This document shows, piece by piece, positions 13,737 through 20,805 of a stretch of 25,069 nucleotides of DNA (the stretch's first letter is position 1; every line of letters starts with the position of its first letter). The DNA is from a virus. The DNA lies in the IMG/VR virus record IMGVR_UViG_3300050821_001293, positions 1 to 25,069 of that record; one strand, 5' to 3'. Below the pieces are notes generated by a model that was not told the origin of the DNA, ran no database searches, and was given only the letters and a program-made list of their open reading frames with translations. The position numbers were made by a program, and so were the translations under genes.

Positions 13737-16025
13737 CTAGTCGAGTTCAAGAGCCCACATTTCCTTCACAATTATGTTGGTACCAAAGCCATCTCGCTTC
13801 TTGCCCTTGACGATGATCACGTCTTTACCGTTACACCGCAAGTCTTCTAGTCGGTCTGCGAACCTGGGGAAGTCCCACCGGTTGATTCGGCAGTGGACAT
13901 CCTCATCGCCATCATCATAGCACTTAACCACGCATAGCTTGGTGAGCTCTGGGTCTTTGATTTCAGAAAGTATCGTGTCGGTATCCTTGTCTGTTCTGGC
14001 ACGGATGTCCTCGACAACGTCTTTGTATTCCTTGACTTTCGGGATGCCGACCCATACGACGTCAAAAGAACCATCTTCTGCCAAGTCGTCGCTCGTATGG
14101 GTTGGTTCAGGTATTCCCCACTTACCGCCTGCCAAGTCATTTCTCACACCATGCAAAATTCGTCGAATCTTGTTGACGCCGAAGGGGTCTGGGTCTTCAG
14201 CGAACGCCTGCATTTTCTCAACTGTTTTTGGACCGATACCGTGGACCTTAAGCAGGTCTTGCCAAGTAGGAGCGGTCTGCCATTGCTGGGATTCCAGGTA
14301 ATCCAGAATAGCCAGTGCCTTGGCTCGTCCAATTCCTGGTATCTGAGTGAAACCAGCACGCACAGTACGCCCGTGTTCTGGCGTCCAATTTTCCTCAGAG
14401 AACAAGACGCTAGGTGGTACCACTTTAATTCCGTGTCGGACAGCATCTTTGATGAGCTTAGTACGCTTAAAGTCATCGTTTTCCTTCCGCAGTCGCGCAG
14501 CATAGAACGCGGCGGGTTTATGCTGCTTGAACCATTGCCCCCACCACGCGATGATCGCGTAGCCGGTAGAGTGCGCAGTCACGAACGTATAGGTGGCGCT
14601 CGTCACCATGAAGCGCCAAATCTTCAGGGCCAGTTGCGGATTGATGCCATGTAGCTCCATCGCCCCGTGCTCAAACTTCTCATAGAACGAACCAAACTGC
14701 GCCTCGCCAAGTTTCGCCGAAATGATCTGGCGAATCTCATGCACGCGGGTCATGGGAAACCCGCCAATTTCCTTGATAATCCTCAGGATTTGCTCTTGGA
14801 AAATAATCTGGCCATGCGTGTGCGTAGTCTCGCGGTCCACGATGGGGTGGAGACTGATGGGGTCAGCCCGATCATGTTTAATATCAACATATTGCGCTGT
14901 TGTTCCGCTGAACAGCGGGCCTGGTCTGGAAAGCGAATTGATATCGACAAGCTCCTGGAATGTGTCAGGCTGTACGTCTCTGCAGACCAGCCGGGTAGCT
15001 CGGCCTTCAAATTGGAAAATTCCAACGACATCGCCCCTCCTGAAGGCGTCCATAGTCTTCTTGTCTTCCAACGGTATTCGGTATACATCCTCCAACGACA
15101 TACCGCAGAACTTGGCGGCCTGCCCGATCACGTTCATCGTGCTTAGGCCCAAGATGTCAAGCTTCAGAAAGCCCAGATACTTGCTGTCTTTTTTGTCAAA
15201 CGCAACGACGGTAGTCTCAACTCCATTCGTCGTCTTCGTGTACGTAGCGCAAGAATCAGTGATGGGCGTGTTACTGATGACCATTCCGGCCGCATGGACA
15301 CCCATGCCACGGTAACCACCTTCCAGCCGAACAGCGTTCGCAATGTTCGGGTGACGGTCCAAGACTTCACGGGCTTTGGGGAATGTGGCAAAAGTATCCT
15401 CAAGTGAATTGCTCTCCCGGCTATCACCACCGCCACGCTCAATGATGAGCTTCTTGACTGTCTCAGCGTCCCACTTGGGTATCTTGTAGACTCGTGCAAC
15501 GTCATCTATGCTGTTCTTTCCCTTGTAGCGCATGAAGTTAGCCATCTTGCCAACCTTGTCGGCTCCGTACTTGCGCTCAGCGTAATCGAATACCTCCCAA
15601 CGTCTTTCATCATCGAAGTCCAGGTCCACGTCAGGTAGCTCAGAGCGTGTGGGGTCGATGAAGCGCTCAAACATCAAGTTGCTGAAGATGATCGGGTCCA
15701 CTTCGGTAATTCGCAAGAGGTAACACACAAGTGATGCCGCCGCTGACCCACGGCCAGGTCCAACAGCAATCTCGTGGTCTTTAGCCCATCGTACGATGTC
15801 ACTCGTGACCAAGAAGTAGTCAACAAAACCCTTCTCAATGATGAGCTTAAGCTCATACTCCACACGCCTAATGTACTGTTTCTTGTGACGTAAAATGTTG
15901 GCGTTCTTGGTCTTTTCAATGCGGTAATCCCATCCAAAATTAAGCCACTGGCGGATTAATGCGATACCCTCGTCCGTTGACACGAGGTCAACGGTGTAGC
16001 TGTTGAGGTCTGGCTTAAGCCCCAT
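13737..16025 (-). CDS. dnaE: DNA polymerase III alpha subunit lacking the PHP domain (762 aa)
   Basis: This is the catalytic chain of a C-family replicative polymerase. GPGRGSAAASLV (89-100) is followed by PDVDLDF (131-137) with the first two catalytic Asp (D132, D134), and KLDILGLST (288-296) gives the third Asp (D290). Further DnaE signatures are FQFEGRATRLV (~338) and the thumb/fingers stretch FVTAHSTGYAIIAWW (~481-495). Two helix-hairpin-helix elements (IPGIGRAKA ~562 and VHGIGPKT ~594) precede a ~150-residue OB-like C-terminus. DnaE1 proteins are ~1100-1200 aa with PHP fused; here PHP is the separate gene at 16528-17463. The ATG at 16025 overlaps the preceding TAA and follows GAGG by ~9 nt. 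Together the two chains should form the polymerase; whether they associate is inference. Confidence 0.92.
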   Translation of the reverse strand: MGLKPDLNSYTVDLVSTDEGIALIRQWLNFGWDYRIEKTKNANILRHKKQYIRRVEYELKLIIEKGFVDYFLVTSDIVRWAKDHEIAVGPGRGSAAASLVCYLLRITEVDPIIFSNLMFERFIDPTRSELPDVDLDFDDERRWEVFDYAERKYGADKVGKMANFMRYKGKNSIDDVARVYKIPKWDAETVKKLIIERGGGDSRESNSLEDTFATFPKAREVLDRHPNIANAVRLEGGYRGMGVHAAGMVISNTPITDSCATYTKTTNGVETTVVAFDKKDSKYLGFLKLDILGLSTMNVIGQAAKFCGMSLEDVYRIPLEDKKTMDAFRRGDVVGIFQFEGRATRLVCRDVQPDTFQELVDINSLSRPGPLFSGTTAQYVDIKHDRADPISLHPIVDRETTHTHGQIIFQEQILRIIKEIGGFPMTRVHEIRQIISAKLGEAQFGSFYEKFEHGAMELHGINPQLALKIWRFMVTSATYTFVTAHSTGYAIIAWWGQWFKQHKPAAFYAARLRKENDDFKRTKLIKDAVRHGIKVVPPSVLFSEENWTPEHGRTVRAGFTQIPGIGRAKALAILDYLESQQWQTAPTWQDLLKVHGIGPKTVEKMQAFAEDPDPFGVNKIRRILHGVRNDLAGGKWGIPEPTHTSDDLAEDGSFDVVWVGIPKVKEYKDVVEDIRARTDKDTDTILSEIKDPELTKLCVVKCYDDGDEDVHCRINRWDFPRFADRLEDLRCNGKDVIIVKGKKRDGFGTNIIVKEMWALELD

Positions 16026-16407
16026 AGATTGTGCCTCGCTGGCGATTGTGTTCCGGGCACACAGCTTTCACTATGTTCTTTGGATACTTCCATACACGCG
16101 ATGGTTGCGGATGATGATAGTTAAGCGGCGCTTGGTAGATGACCAGCATGTCTTTAGCAAGGCCTGCGCGGCCACACTCGGCGCAATTGATAAGCGTCTG
16201 CGTACGTGCTAATTCAGCATGGATTAACGGCGAAGCAATGTCCACCGGCCCACACCCAAAGTCAAGTACCAAGCTAGCGTAAATTGGTGTTATGCCGCAT
16301 AATTCATGATGCTTACCGCATTCAGGTATCCCACAAGAACAACTATCATCTAGGTCGAACCAACGACCAGTAAACGCGCACTTAAGGAAATCAGGCTTGA
16401 GCCCCAC
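16015..16407 (-). CDS. Cys/His-rich putative HNH-like zinc protein (130 aa) between polymerase halves
   Basis: It starts at GTG 16407, overlapping the upstream TGA by 17 nt, and stops at TAA overlapping the polymerase start. Cysteine/histidine clusters are CAFTG (~10), CSCGIPECGKHHELC (~23-37), CAECG (~76) and CPEHNRQRG (~117). The second half has the spacing of an HNH/zinc-ribbon fold: CxxC, then NYHHPQP, then NIVKAVCPEHNR, like the N-(L/I)-x-x-(L/V)-C-x-x-(C/H)-N/H tail of HNH nucleases. However, the usual D-H-x-x-P catalytic His context is altered. It could be an HNH nuclease, a decayed one, or a structural zinc protein for the polymerase. It begins MGLKPDFLK, sharing the MGLKP start with its neighbours. 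Confidence 0.6.
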   Translation of the reverse strand: MGLKPDFLKCAFTGRWFDLDDSCSCGIPECGKHHELCGITPIYASLVLDFGCGPVDIASPLIHAELARTQTLINCAECGRAGLAKDMLVIYQAPLNYHHPQPSRVWKYPKNIVKAVCPEHNRQRGTIYGA

Positions 16408-16537
16408 GCCTCACCGCCTCATCAATTATGTTGAGTACGTACTCAACTCGTATGTATTTGCCAACTTCACCAAAGTCTGTTTGGTTGTACACGATGCGAT
16501 CCTTGAAGGCTTCGACGTCTATTGGCTTCAGACCCAT
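16391..16537 (-). CDS. 48-aa ORF inside the split polymerase locus
   Basis: The ATG at 16537 overlaps the PHP stop, and the TGA ends at 16391, inside the next ORF. The product begins MGLKPIDVEAFKDRIVY, continues through a GEVGKY turn and ends in a helical segment (YVLNIIDEAVRRG). The first five residues are identical to those of the next two ORFs. A perfect 18-bp palindrome lies within it. Upstream only a weak AGGA is present, so translation probably depends on coupling to PHP. No known domain is recognised. It may be a tiny adaptor or a remnant of the lost linker. Confidence 0.55.
   Translation of the reverse strand: MGLKPIDVEAFKDRIVYNQTDFGEVGKYIRVEYVLNIIDEAVRRGAQA
16430..16447. repeat. Perfect 18-bp palindrome
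   Basis: GTTGAGTACGTACTCAAC reads identically on both strands with no spacer. It lies inside the 48-aa ORF, so it is either a chance feature of that coding sequence or a binding or cleavage site for a dimeric protein. Confidence 0.85.
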
Positions 16538-17463
16538 GGTTCCCAATCCTGTTCGCCCGCCACGTATCTGATCGGCTCCACCTTCTGAAGCACGACGTTA
16601 CAGCGGTCTGCGATAATGGCCGTACTCTCTATGGCCGTAATCGCCGCATCTCCGCTGAGCCCGGTAGCTACGAGGTCATCGAAAACCTTTGCGTCGCTTG
16701 AAGGTATGTCAAGGGTGCAGTCGTACTCCCACGAGGCTTCAACGGCCGCAACAGTAGCGCCACGGTGAGCAGCATGAAGAATCTTCTGCATCTCATTGTC
16801 TCTTGCATAGACATAATGACAATCGCTCGTCGCAGCAAGCGGTGCTCCGGTGTCTCTGCTGAGTAGCTCAAAGGCCGGGTTGAGAGCACGAGCGCGATCA
16901 AGCATCGGAAAGCGTTGAACCTCAATGTAGTACCTGTCACCAAATATCTCTTGGTACCATTCAACCATCCCAAGGGCACGGCGGTAGTCATGCTTGTCGT
17001 AAGTGAGTCGCTGGTCACCGTAAGACTTTCCACCCAGGAGCGTGCATGATAACACTGAATCGGCGCATCCTGATAAAACGATAAGCCCATCGCTGTATTC
17101 CTCCAGCACGTTAAAGTGGATCGTGGGGAAGCGCGACTTGCTTGTTGTCCCAAGGGTTTTCCACGATTCGACCACCATCTTGTTCAGGTTGCTGTAGCCA
17201 CTTTGCGTCATCGCCAGTATCGTCTGGTGACACTTACGCTTCTGACCTGCCGGGGCAATGTAGCCTTCCAGGCCGAAGATGGCCTTGATTTTGTTTGCGA
17301 CGCAAGCCTTTTCAAGCTGAACGTGCGAGCTAACGTTGCCGTGCTCGGTGAGCGCCAACGCCTTCATACCGTAAGCAGCAACTGCCTCAGCGTGTTCGCT
17401 CGGCAGACCGTAGCCGTCGCCGTAACTGAACGTCGAATGGTGGTGTAGGGACACATAGTCCAT
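16528..17463 (-). CDS. Stand-alone PHP domain of DNA polymerase III alpha (311 aa)
   Basis: This is the N-terminal PHP domain of a DnaE-type polymerase encoded as its own chain. Visible metal-ligand motifs are LHHHSTFS (residues 6-13), ALTEHGN (near 38-44), GLEGYIAP (near 64-71) and SDCHYV (near 206-211). These match the positions where DnaE1 proteins have LHxHTxYS, LTDHGN, G.E.Y and N-D-x-HYV. The chain ends at a TGA after ADRCNVVLQKVEPIRYV, where DnaE proteins have the PHP-to-palm linker. The polymerase part follows 500 bp downstream as a separate gene. Because histidines and acids look intact, the domain could act as an exonuclease, as PHP of mycobacterial DnaE1 does; that is inference. 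Its TGA overlaps the next ORF's start (ATGGGTCTGA). Confidence 0.88.
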   Translation of the reverse strand: MDYVSLHHHSTFSYGDGYGLPSEHAEAVAAYGMKALALTEHGNVSSHVQLEKACVANKIKAIFGLEGYIAPAGQKRKCHQTILAMTQSGYSNLNKMVVESWKTLGTTSKSRFPTIHFNVLEEYSDGLIVLSGCADSVLSCTLLGGKSYGDQRLTYDKHDYRRALGMVEWYQEIFGDRYYIEVQRFPMLDRARALNPAFELLSRDTGAPLAATSDCHYVYARDNEMQKILHAAHRGATVAAVEASWEYDCTLDIPSSDAKVFDDLVATGLSGDAAITAIESTAIIADRCNVVLQKVEPIRYVAGEQDWEPWV

Positions 17464-17472
17464 CGTTCTAGT

Positions 17473-17967
17473 CTACCCTTTTAGCCCTGACCGGGCGAGT
17501 AGCAAATGCCCAAATAAGTCATCTAAAACTTCCACGGTTCCCTCGTGTTGTAGCTTCTCACCATCCCACAAGGCGCGCTTGAGCTTCCCCACTTTGCGCC
17601 ATAGCCCAACGAAGTGCGCCCGCGGTCCTAAATCCGCCAAGGCAAAGTCTTGGTAGTCAACGTTTTTCGACATAAAGCGTTCCATGATGTCCGGCAAGTG
17701 CTCGGTTACAATCTTCATGCTCTCTGGTGTCATGTTCAGAAACTCAAGGTGTGCAGAGGTTTCGCCGGTAACCTCCACATAAACTGCAGGCCTATTCAAG
17801 ATTTCAACGGCCTTGTGCCCGCCCATAGGCGACTTGCCGCATTCGCGCCCCCGCAAGACTTCGGCCTGAGAAGTGCTGCAGCGCACATAATCTGCTAGCA
17901 AGCTGTCTGCCTCTTCTTGGTTTGGGTACACCGGGTCCATCGAGATGTTGCCGTCACCTATTCCCAT
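17473..17967 (-). CDS. MazG/DUF1599-like nucleotide-metabolism protein (164 aa)
   Basis: The ATG at 17967 has GGAGAAG 5 nt upstream and overlaps the HAD gene by 14 nt. The C-terminal half (residues ~105-160) has the pattern of the all-alpha DUF1599/MazG-like fold: a Y-x-D-F start, an LGPRAHF segment, then K-x-x-K-L-K-R-A-L-W and a closing acidic helix (EVLDDLFGHLLLARSGL). The N-terminal half has a Cys near 29 and 43 and a beta-rich segment (RPAVYVEVTGETSAHLEFL). This family is linked to modified-nucleotide pathways in phages. The match is by pattern only. It lies 9 nt before the PHP gene and likely shares its mRNA. Confidence 0.5.
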   Translation of the reverse strand: MGIGDGNISMDPVYPNQEEADSLLADYVRCSTSQAEVLRGRECGKSPMGGHKAVEILNRPAVYVEVTGETSAHLEFLNMTPESMKIVTEHLPDIMERFMSKNVDYQDFALADLGPRAHFVGLWRKVGKLKRALWDGEKLQHEGTVEVLDDLFGHLLLARSGLKG

Positions 17968-18607
17968 GTTGTCTTCTCCATTTCTCAACTAGCTGAACAA
18001 AATACACTCTTGCTTCATTCAAATCTGTTACGCGCCCGCCAAAGTCGATCTGACCTAGCGCATCTGGCTCGTAGTGCCGGTTGTATGGTTGGTCCCTCAG
18101 AAAACTGCGTAAGGTTCTCCCCAACGCCTGTTCGATCATCTCTGGCAAGTCGTCCATAACGGCGACTACCCGGTTAACGCCTACGTTGCGCACCAGGTCA
18201 CGGTACTTATGCTCACCGTAGATCACCGCATCGTGCTGAATCTTGTTGCGGCGCAACCAATGGCGGGTATCTGGGTCAATGTTGTCTAGTCGCAAGTATG
18301 GGCGGGTAGTCGCAATCCATACTTCCGCACCAGCTTTGCGTATATCAACGGTTAGCTCTCTGGCTCCTGGGTAGCATGGCATGGATCGTTTAAGACCGCC
18401 CTGGCGATAAGCAAGTTTACATGATCTGTAGGTAGCCTTGCTGATTCGCATATGCTTGTGAAGGGGCAGCCCAGGGTTGATGTCTTCAGGCGTAGGCATA
18501 GCACGGCCAACCCACTGCTCCGCAAAGCGCAAAAAGTGTCCATGGTAATCTCCCAATGTGCCGTCGATATCAAGCGCGACAACAGGTTTGAAATCAGTTG
18601 GCCTCAT
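17954..18607 (-). CDS. HAD-superfamily hydrolase, probable 5'(3')-nucleotidase-like (217 aa)
   Basis: The start is the ATG at 18607 in an ATGA overlap; an upstream TTG frame lies inside the previous gene and was rejected. All four HAD motifs are visible: motif I DIDGT (nucleophile D13, acid D15), motif II with Thr in WIATTRPY (~T100), a Lys in GEHKYRD (~K134) as motif III, and motif IV VMDDLPE (D152/D153). Length and the all-helical cap between motifs I and II (residues ~20-90) fit the deoxyribonucleotidase-like branch. The expected reaction is phosphate removal from a nucleoside monophosphate, which would tune the phage dNTP pool. It lies between small unknowns and a MazG/DUF1599-like gene, consistent with nucleotide metabolism. 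Confidence 0.78.
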   Translation of the reverse strand: MRPTDFKPVVALDIDGTLGDYHGHFLRFAEQWVGRAMPTPEDINPGLPLHKHMRISKATYRSCKLAYRQGGLKRSMPCYPGARELTVDIRKAGAEVWIATTRPYLRLDNIDPDTRHWLRRNKIQHDAVIYGEHKYRDLVRNVGVNRVVAVMDDLPEMIEQALGRTLRSFLRDQPYNRHYEPDALGQIDFGGRVTDLNEARVYFVQLVEKWRRQHGNR

Positions 18608-18795
18608 AATACTCTCGTCACAGTCTGTCGCTCTCTGTAGTATAGCCAAAAGTACCATGCGGCTATTTGTATGGTTGTACCTGGCGTAACGTGGCTGCCC
18701 ATGTACCTTGTCTGTCCTTCAACACATTCCCAAACATAAGCCTTTTCGCCATATGAATCTGTAACTGGTTTTCTCAGCTCAAACTTGGCGCTCAT
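18604..18795 (-). CDS. Small aromatic-rich unknown protein (63 aa)
   Basis: The ATG at 18795 lies in an ATGA overlap with the preceding stop and is preceded by GAGGATGG; an ATG four codons earlier is possible but lies deeper in the upstream gene. The protein is MSAKFELRKPVTDSYGEKAY onward, with a WECVEG turn and a hydrophobic aromatic stretch near residues 43-54 (IQIAAWYFWLYY). That stretch may be a buried strand or a weak membrane anchor, and it is too short for a confident transmembrane call. Function is unknown. Confidence 0.55.
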   Translation of the reverse strand: MSAKFELRKPVTDSYGEKAYVWECVEGQTRYMGSHVTPGTTIQIAAWYFWLYYRERQTVTRVL

Positions 18796-19073
18796 AGTGG
18801 CACCCATCCTCGCTCATTAACCTTACGGTTTCGGTGGTCTACGCCGCGTTGAATGTTGCCACGTAGCACGGCCTCATGTGCTAATATCATGTCAACGGCG
18901 TGGTCAAAGTTCACCGCTTCATGCACACGAACGCACTTATTGTCTTGAAAATATGCAATTTCGTTGTTCAAGTCTATCTCATAGTCCATCAGACCTTCGG
19001 CCATCACCATGCCGTCATCCTCGTCCTCAGACCATTTCAGATCAACAACGCCGTGCTCAGCCAATCGTGTCAT
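18792..19073 (-). CDS. Unknown acidic protein (93 aa)
   Basis: The start is an ATG inside the last codons of the oxidoreductase gene, and the stop forms an ATGA overlap with the next gene. Composition is acidic in the first half (WSEDEDDGMVMAEGLMDYEI), with a His-containing helix near residues 50-70 (HEAVNFDHAVDMILAHEAVL) and a basic end (DHRNRKVNERG). No catalytic signature is recognised. Tight coupling on both sides supports it as a real gene. Confidence 0.6.
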   Translation of the reverse strand: MTRLAEHGVVDLKWSEDEDDGMVMAEGLMDYEIDLNNEIAYFQDNKCVRVHEAVNFDHAVDMILAHEAVLRGNIQRGVDHRNRKVNERGWVPL

Positions 19074-19857
19074 TGCGAAATGCCTTCATCGCCTCGTGAA
19101 ACACATCACTAGTTAGTACCCCTTTTTGCCACGCGCCATACCTGCCTAAGTGCAAGAAGTCTGGTGCAGCATTTCCCAAGTAGCGCAACGGCTTAGTCAC
19201 TAGGCTGGCACCTTCTACGGGTATGTAACTCTTGACGCCGTTGTATGGCCACTCCATCGTACAGTGCCCGTAGATGTTGCTTACGCGGTACCACGGCGTG
19301 CCAGGCGTACCATCGCAGGCTACGGTGAAAGGCTCAGGGCGGTAAGGCTTATCAACACGCGGCAGCTCGGTGTCACCCAGGGCCCAGATGTACGTTCGCT
19401 GAAAGTTGGCGTTGTTACTATCCCATACGGTCCTGGGTATCGTTGATACCACCAAATCTCGGCCCCACCATAGGTGCTTACGCAGCTCCTCATATGATAT
19501 GTCATAGAACGTACAGTCTACAATCTCTGGTGCATACCTATACCACAAATCGCTGTAGGCCCAACGTAAGTCCCACGCGTTGTGTTCCTCCATAAAGTCT
19601 TCTGGGCTCGTCGTGCCATCCCAGCTGTCGCCGTACACCTTGCGCCGGTACTGCTCAGGCGTACCCCTAAGCGTGTAGCGCACCGTCTTAGCTTCGTTCG
19701 TAACGCCCGGTATCGGCGCGTGGAGGTACTGGGCGCCATACAACTTGCTTTGCATTTTCTTTGAGTACACACGGAAGTCCCAGCCGCATATATGCGCCGC
19801 GTGCGCCGCCATCAATCCTGCAGGGCCGCAACCCAATATCGCCACTGACTTGGTCAT
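19057..19857 (-). CDS. Rossmann-fold FAD/NAD(P)-dependent oxidoreductase-like protein (266 aa)
   Basis: The ATG at 19857 follows a good ribosome site (AAGGGAG, 6 nt). The N-terminus is a classic dinucleotide-binding fold: SVAILGCGPAGLMAAHAA, with GxGxxG at residues 9-14, then an acid-free second strand (FRVYSKK). A second strand motif (GRDLVVSTIPRTV, near 132-144) resembles the ATG-like motif of flavoprotein oxidoreductases. Substrate-facing aromatic stretches follow (WDLRWAYSDLWYRYAPE). At 266 residues it is shorter than most two-domain FAD oxidases. It sits among nucleotide-metabolism genes (HAD phosphatase, MazG-like, ThyX), so a role in nucleotide or DNA-base modification is possible, but the substrate cannot be read from the sequence. 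It overlaps the next gene by 17 nt. Confidence 0.75.
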   Translation of the reverse strand: MTKSVAILGCGPAGLMAAHAAHICGWDFRVYSKKMQSKLYGAQYLHAPIPGVTNEAKTVRYTLRGTPEQYRRKVYGDSWDGTTSPEDFMEEHNAWDLRWAYSDLWYRYAPEIVDCTFYDISYEELRKHLWWGRDLVVSTIPRTVWDSNNANFQRTYIWALGDTELPRVDKPYRPEPFTVACDGTPGTPWYRVSNIYGHCTMEWPYNGVKSYIPVEGASLVTKPLRYLGNAAPDFLHLGRYGAWQKGVLTSDVFHEAMKAFRNDTIG

Positions 19858-20019
19858 GTTGTCTCCCTTGAAGTTTGTTGGCAGTACGGTGCCAGCGGGT
19901 GGTTTGTATAGCGCAGCCGCGCTTCGCTGCTAGTTGTACTTTCGCGTCGATGCCCAGGCGGCGCTTAATGGCAGACCCGTCAGACACCCCACGCCGTACT
20001 AACACGTAGCAGGCGTCAA
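19858..20019. other. 162-nt stretch without a convincing gene
   Basis: Between the SSB-like stop and the oxidoreductase start no ORF has both a good start and a ribosome site. One minus-strand frame is open through the stretch with a GTG at 20005 (VRRGVSDGSAIKRRLGID), but it continues far into the oxidoreductase gene out of frame. The last bases hold the ribosome site of the next gene (AAGGGAGACAAC before ATG). A promoter may sit here, but no clear -35/-10 pair was seen. Confidence 0.5.
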
Positions 20020-20802
20020 TCAGAAAACAGGCCGTTTGCTGGCGGGCGCAACATCTTCTGCGTCCTCGCCATCCTCGTCCTCATCTTCGTAATCCTCGTC
20101 ATCGTCATCGTCGTCAACGACATCATCATCGTCTTCATCAACATCGTCTTCATCGATGTCATCAGAGTCCAACAAGTCGTCGTCATCCTCGTCCTCGTCC
20201 ACCTCAGCCCCGTTGAGCGGGCCGGCAAAAGTAGTGGGGTCGAATGGGATGTACCCGGTGACTTCAGCGCGATAATCACCCTTCCACTCACCAGGTTTAG
20301 TGGTGACTTGAACCATGACCTCGCCCTTGGGGCTGTCAATCTTAACCCGCCCAATCTTGATGATGTGGGTTTCGATCTTGCCGGCATTCTTGCCTTTGAG
20401 CACCTTGATGCGCTTGATGTCAGGCCCTTTGTCGTCATCCCAGAATGCCGACTCGATGGCATCCTTGGCGCGCTGCGAACCGTCCGTCAGGCCGTGCAAG
20501 AAGCCGTTGACGAACGATTCCGAACCTTTGATGATGTTCAAGCCGTCCCAGATGGGGTGGCCGTGGTACTTCTTGCGGTCTGGGTCGTGAGAAGTTTGGA
20601 CCTCCAACAAGATTCGCAAACGCGGCTTGCCGTCATTTGCACTCTTGGCGTCACCCTCCTTTTTGTTCTCACCAATCTTCACGACCTCCACGCGCTTGAC
20701 CTTTGCCGGCCACGAGCCTTTGGGCAAATCCGGCCCAGCGTATCCGCCAGCACTACCCGGCGCCACACCCTTGCCATCAACGTCCCATTTCATCTTGGGC
20801 AT
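20020..20802 (-). CDS. SSB-like protein with highly acidic C-terminal tail (260 aa)
   Basis: The ATG at 20802 follows GAGGAG by about 9 nt. Residues 1-195 look like one compact beta-rich domain: WPAKVKRVEVVKIGENKKEG, PRLRILLEVQTS, GHPIWDGLNIIKGSES and IKVLKGKNAGKIETH. Phage SSB-like proteins of the DUF669/DUF2815 type have comparable features. Residues ~200-250 are almost entirely Asp/Glu, followed by a short basic, hydrophobic tip (SKRPVF). Acidic tails with a hydrophobic end are the protein-docking element of SSBs. The gene follows the Sak4-like ATPase, consistent with an annealing pair. Family assignment rests on pattern and context, as no diagnostic motif exists. A 162-nt gap follows. Confidence 0.62.
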   Translation of the reverse strand: MPKMKWDVDGKGVAPGSAGGYAGPDLPKGSWPAKVKRVEVVKIGENKKEGDAKSANDGKPRLRILLEVQTSHDPDRKKYHGHPIWDGLNIIKGSESFVNGFLHGLTDGSQRAKDAIESAFWDDDKGPDIKRIKVLKGKNAGKIETHIIKIGRVKIDSPKGEVMVQVTTKPGEWKGDYRAEVTGYIPFDPTTFAGPLNGAEVDEDEDDDDLLDSDDIDEDDVDEDDDDVVDDDDDDEDYEDEDEDGEDAEDVAPASKRPVF

Positions 20803-20805
20803 GTC

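Larger units (their letters stand above)
16012..16537 (-). repeat. Threefold 14-nt start-site repeat (MGLKP junctions)
   Basis: Three copies mark the starts of consecutive ORFs: ATGGGTCTGAAGCC (16537 to 16524), GTGGGGCTCAAGCC (16407 to 16394) and ATGGGGCTTAAGCC (16025 to 16012), read on the minus strand. Differences fall in start-codon or third-codon positions, so all encode MGLKP. In each case the repeat overlaps the upstream ORF's stop codon. Confidence 0.85.

Noticed and set aside
16026-16527. Self-splicing intron or intein within the polymerase gene
   Set aside because: No intein splice motifs are seen, the segment is almost fully occupied by start/stop-overlapped ORFs, and no intron core could be identified by eye. 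A fold search could still test this.
16012-16537. Programmed frameshifting joining the PHP and polymerase chains
   Set aside because: Each ORF has its own start codon, the intervening ORFs are too long for a simple shift, and no slippery heptamer was seen at the junctions.
19688-20005. 105-codon minus-strand ORF overlapping the oxidoreductase start
   Set aside because: Two thirds of it is out of frame inside a gene with a clear Rossmann motif and good ribosome site; the upstream part has no start signal.
20030-20220. Repetitive GAC/GAT tract as a non-coding microsatellite
   Set aside because: It is in frame and encodes the acidic tail of the SSB-like protein, with mixed synonymous codons.
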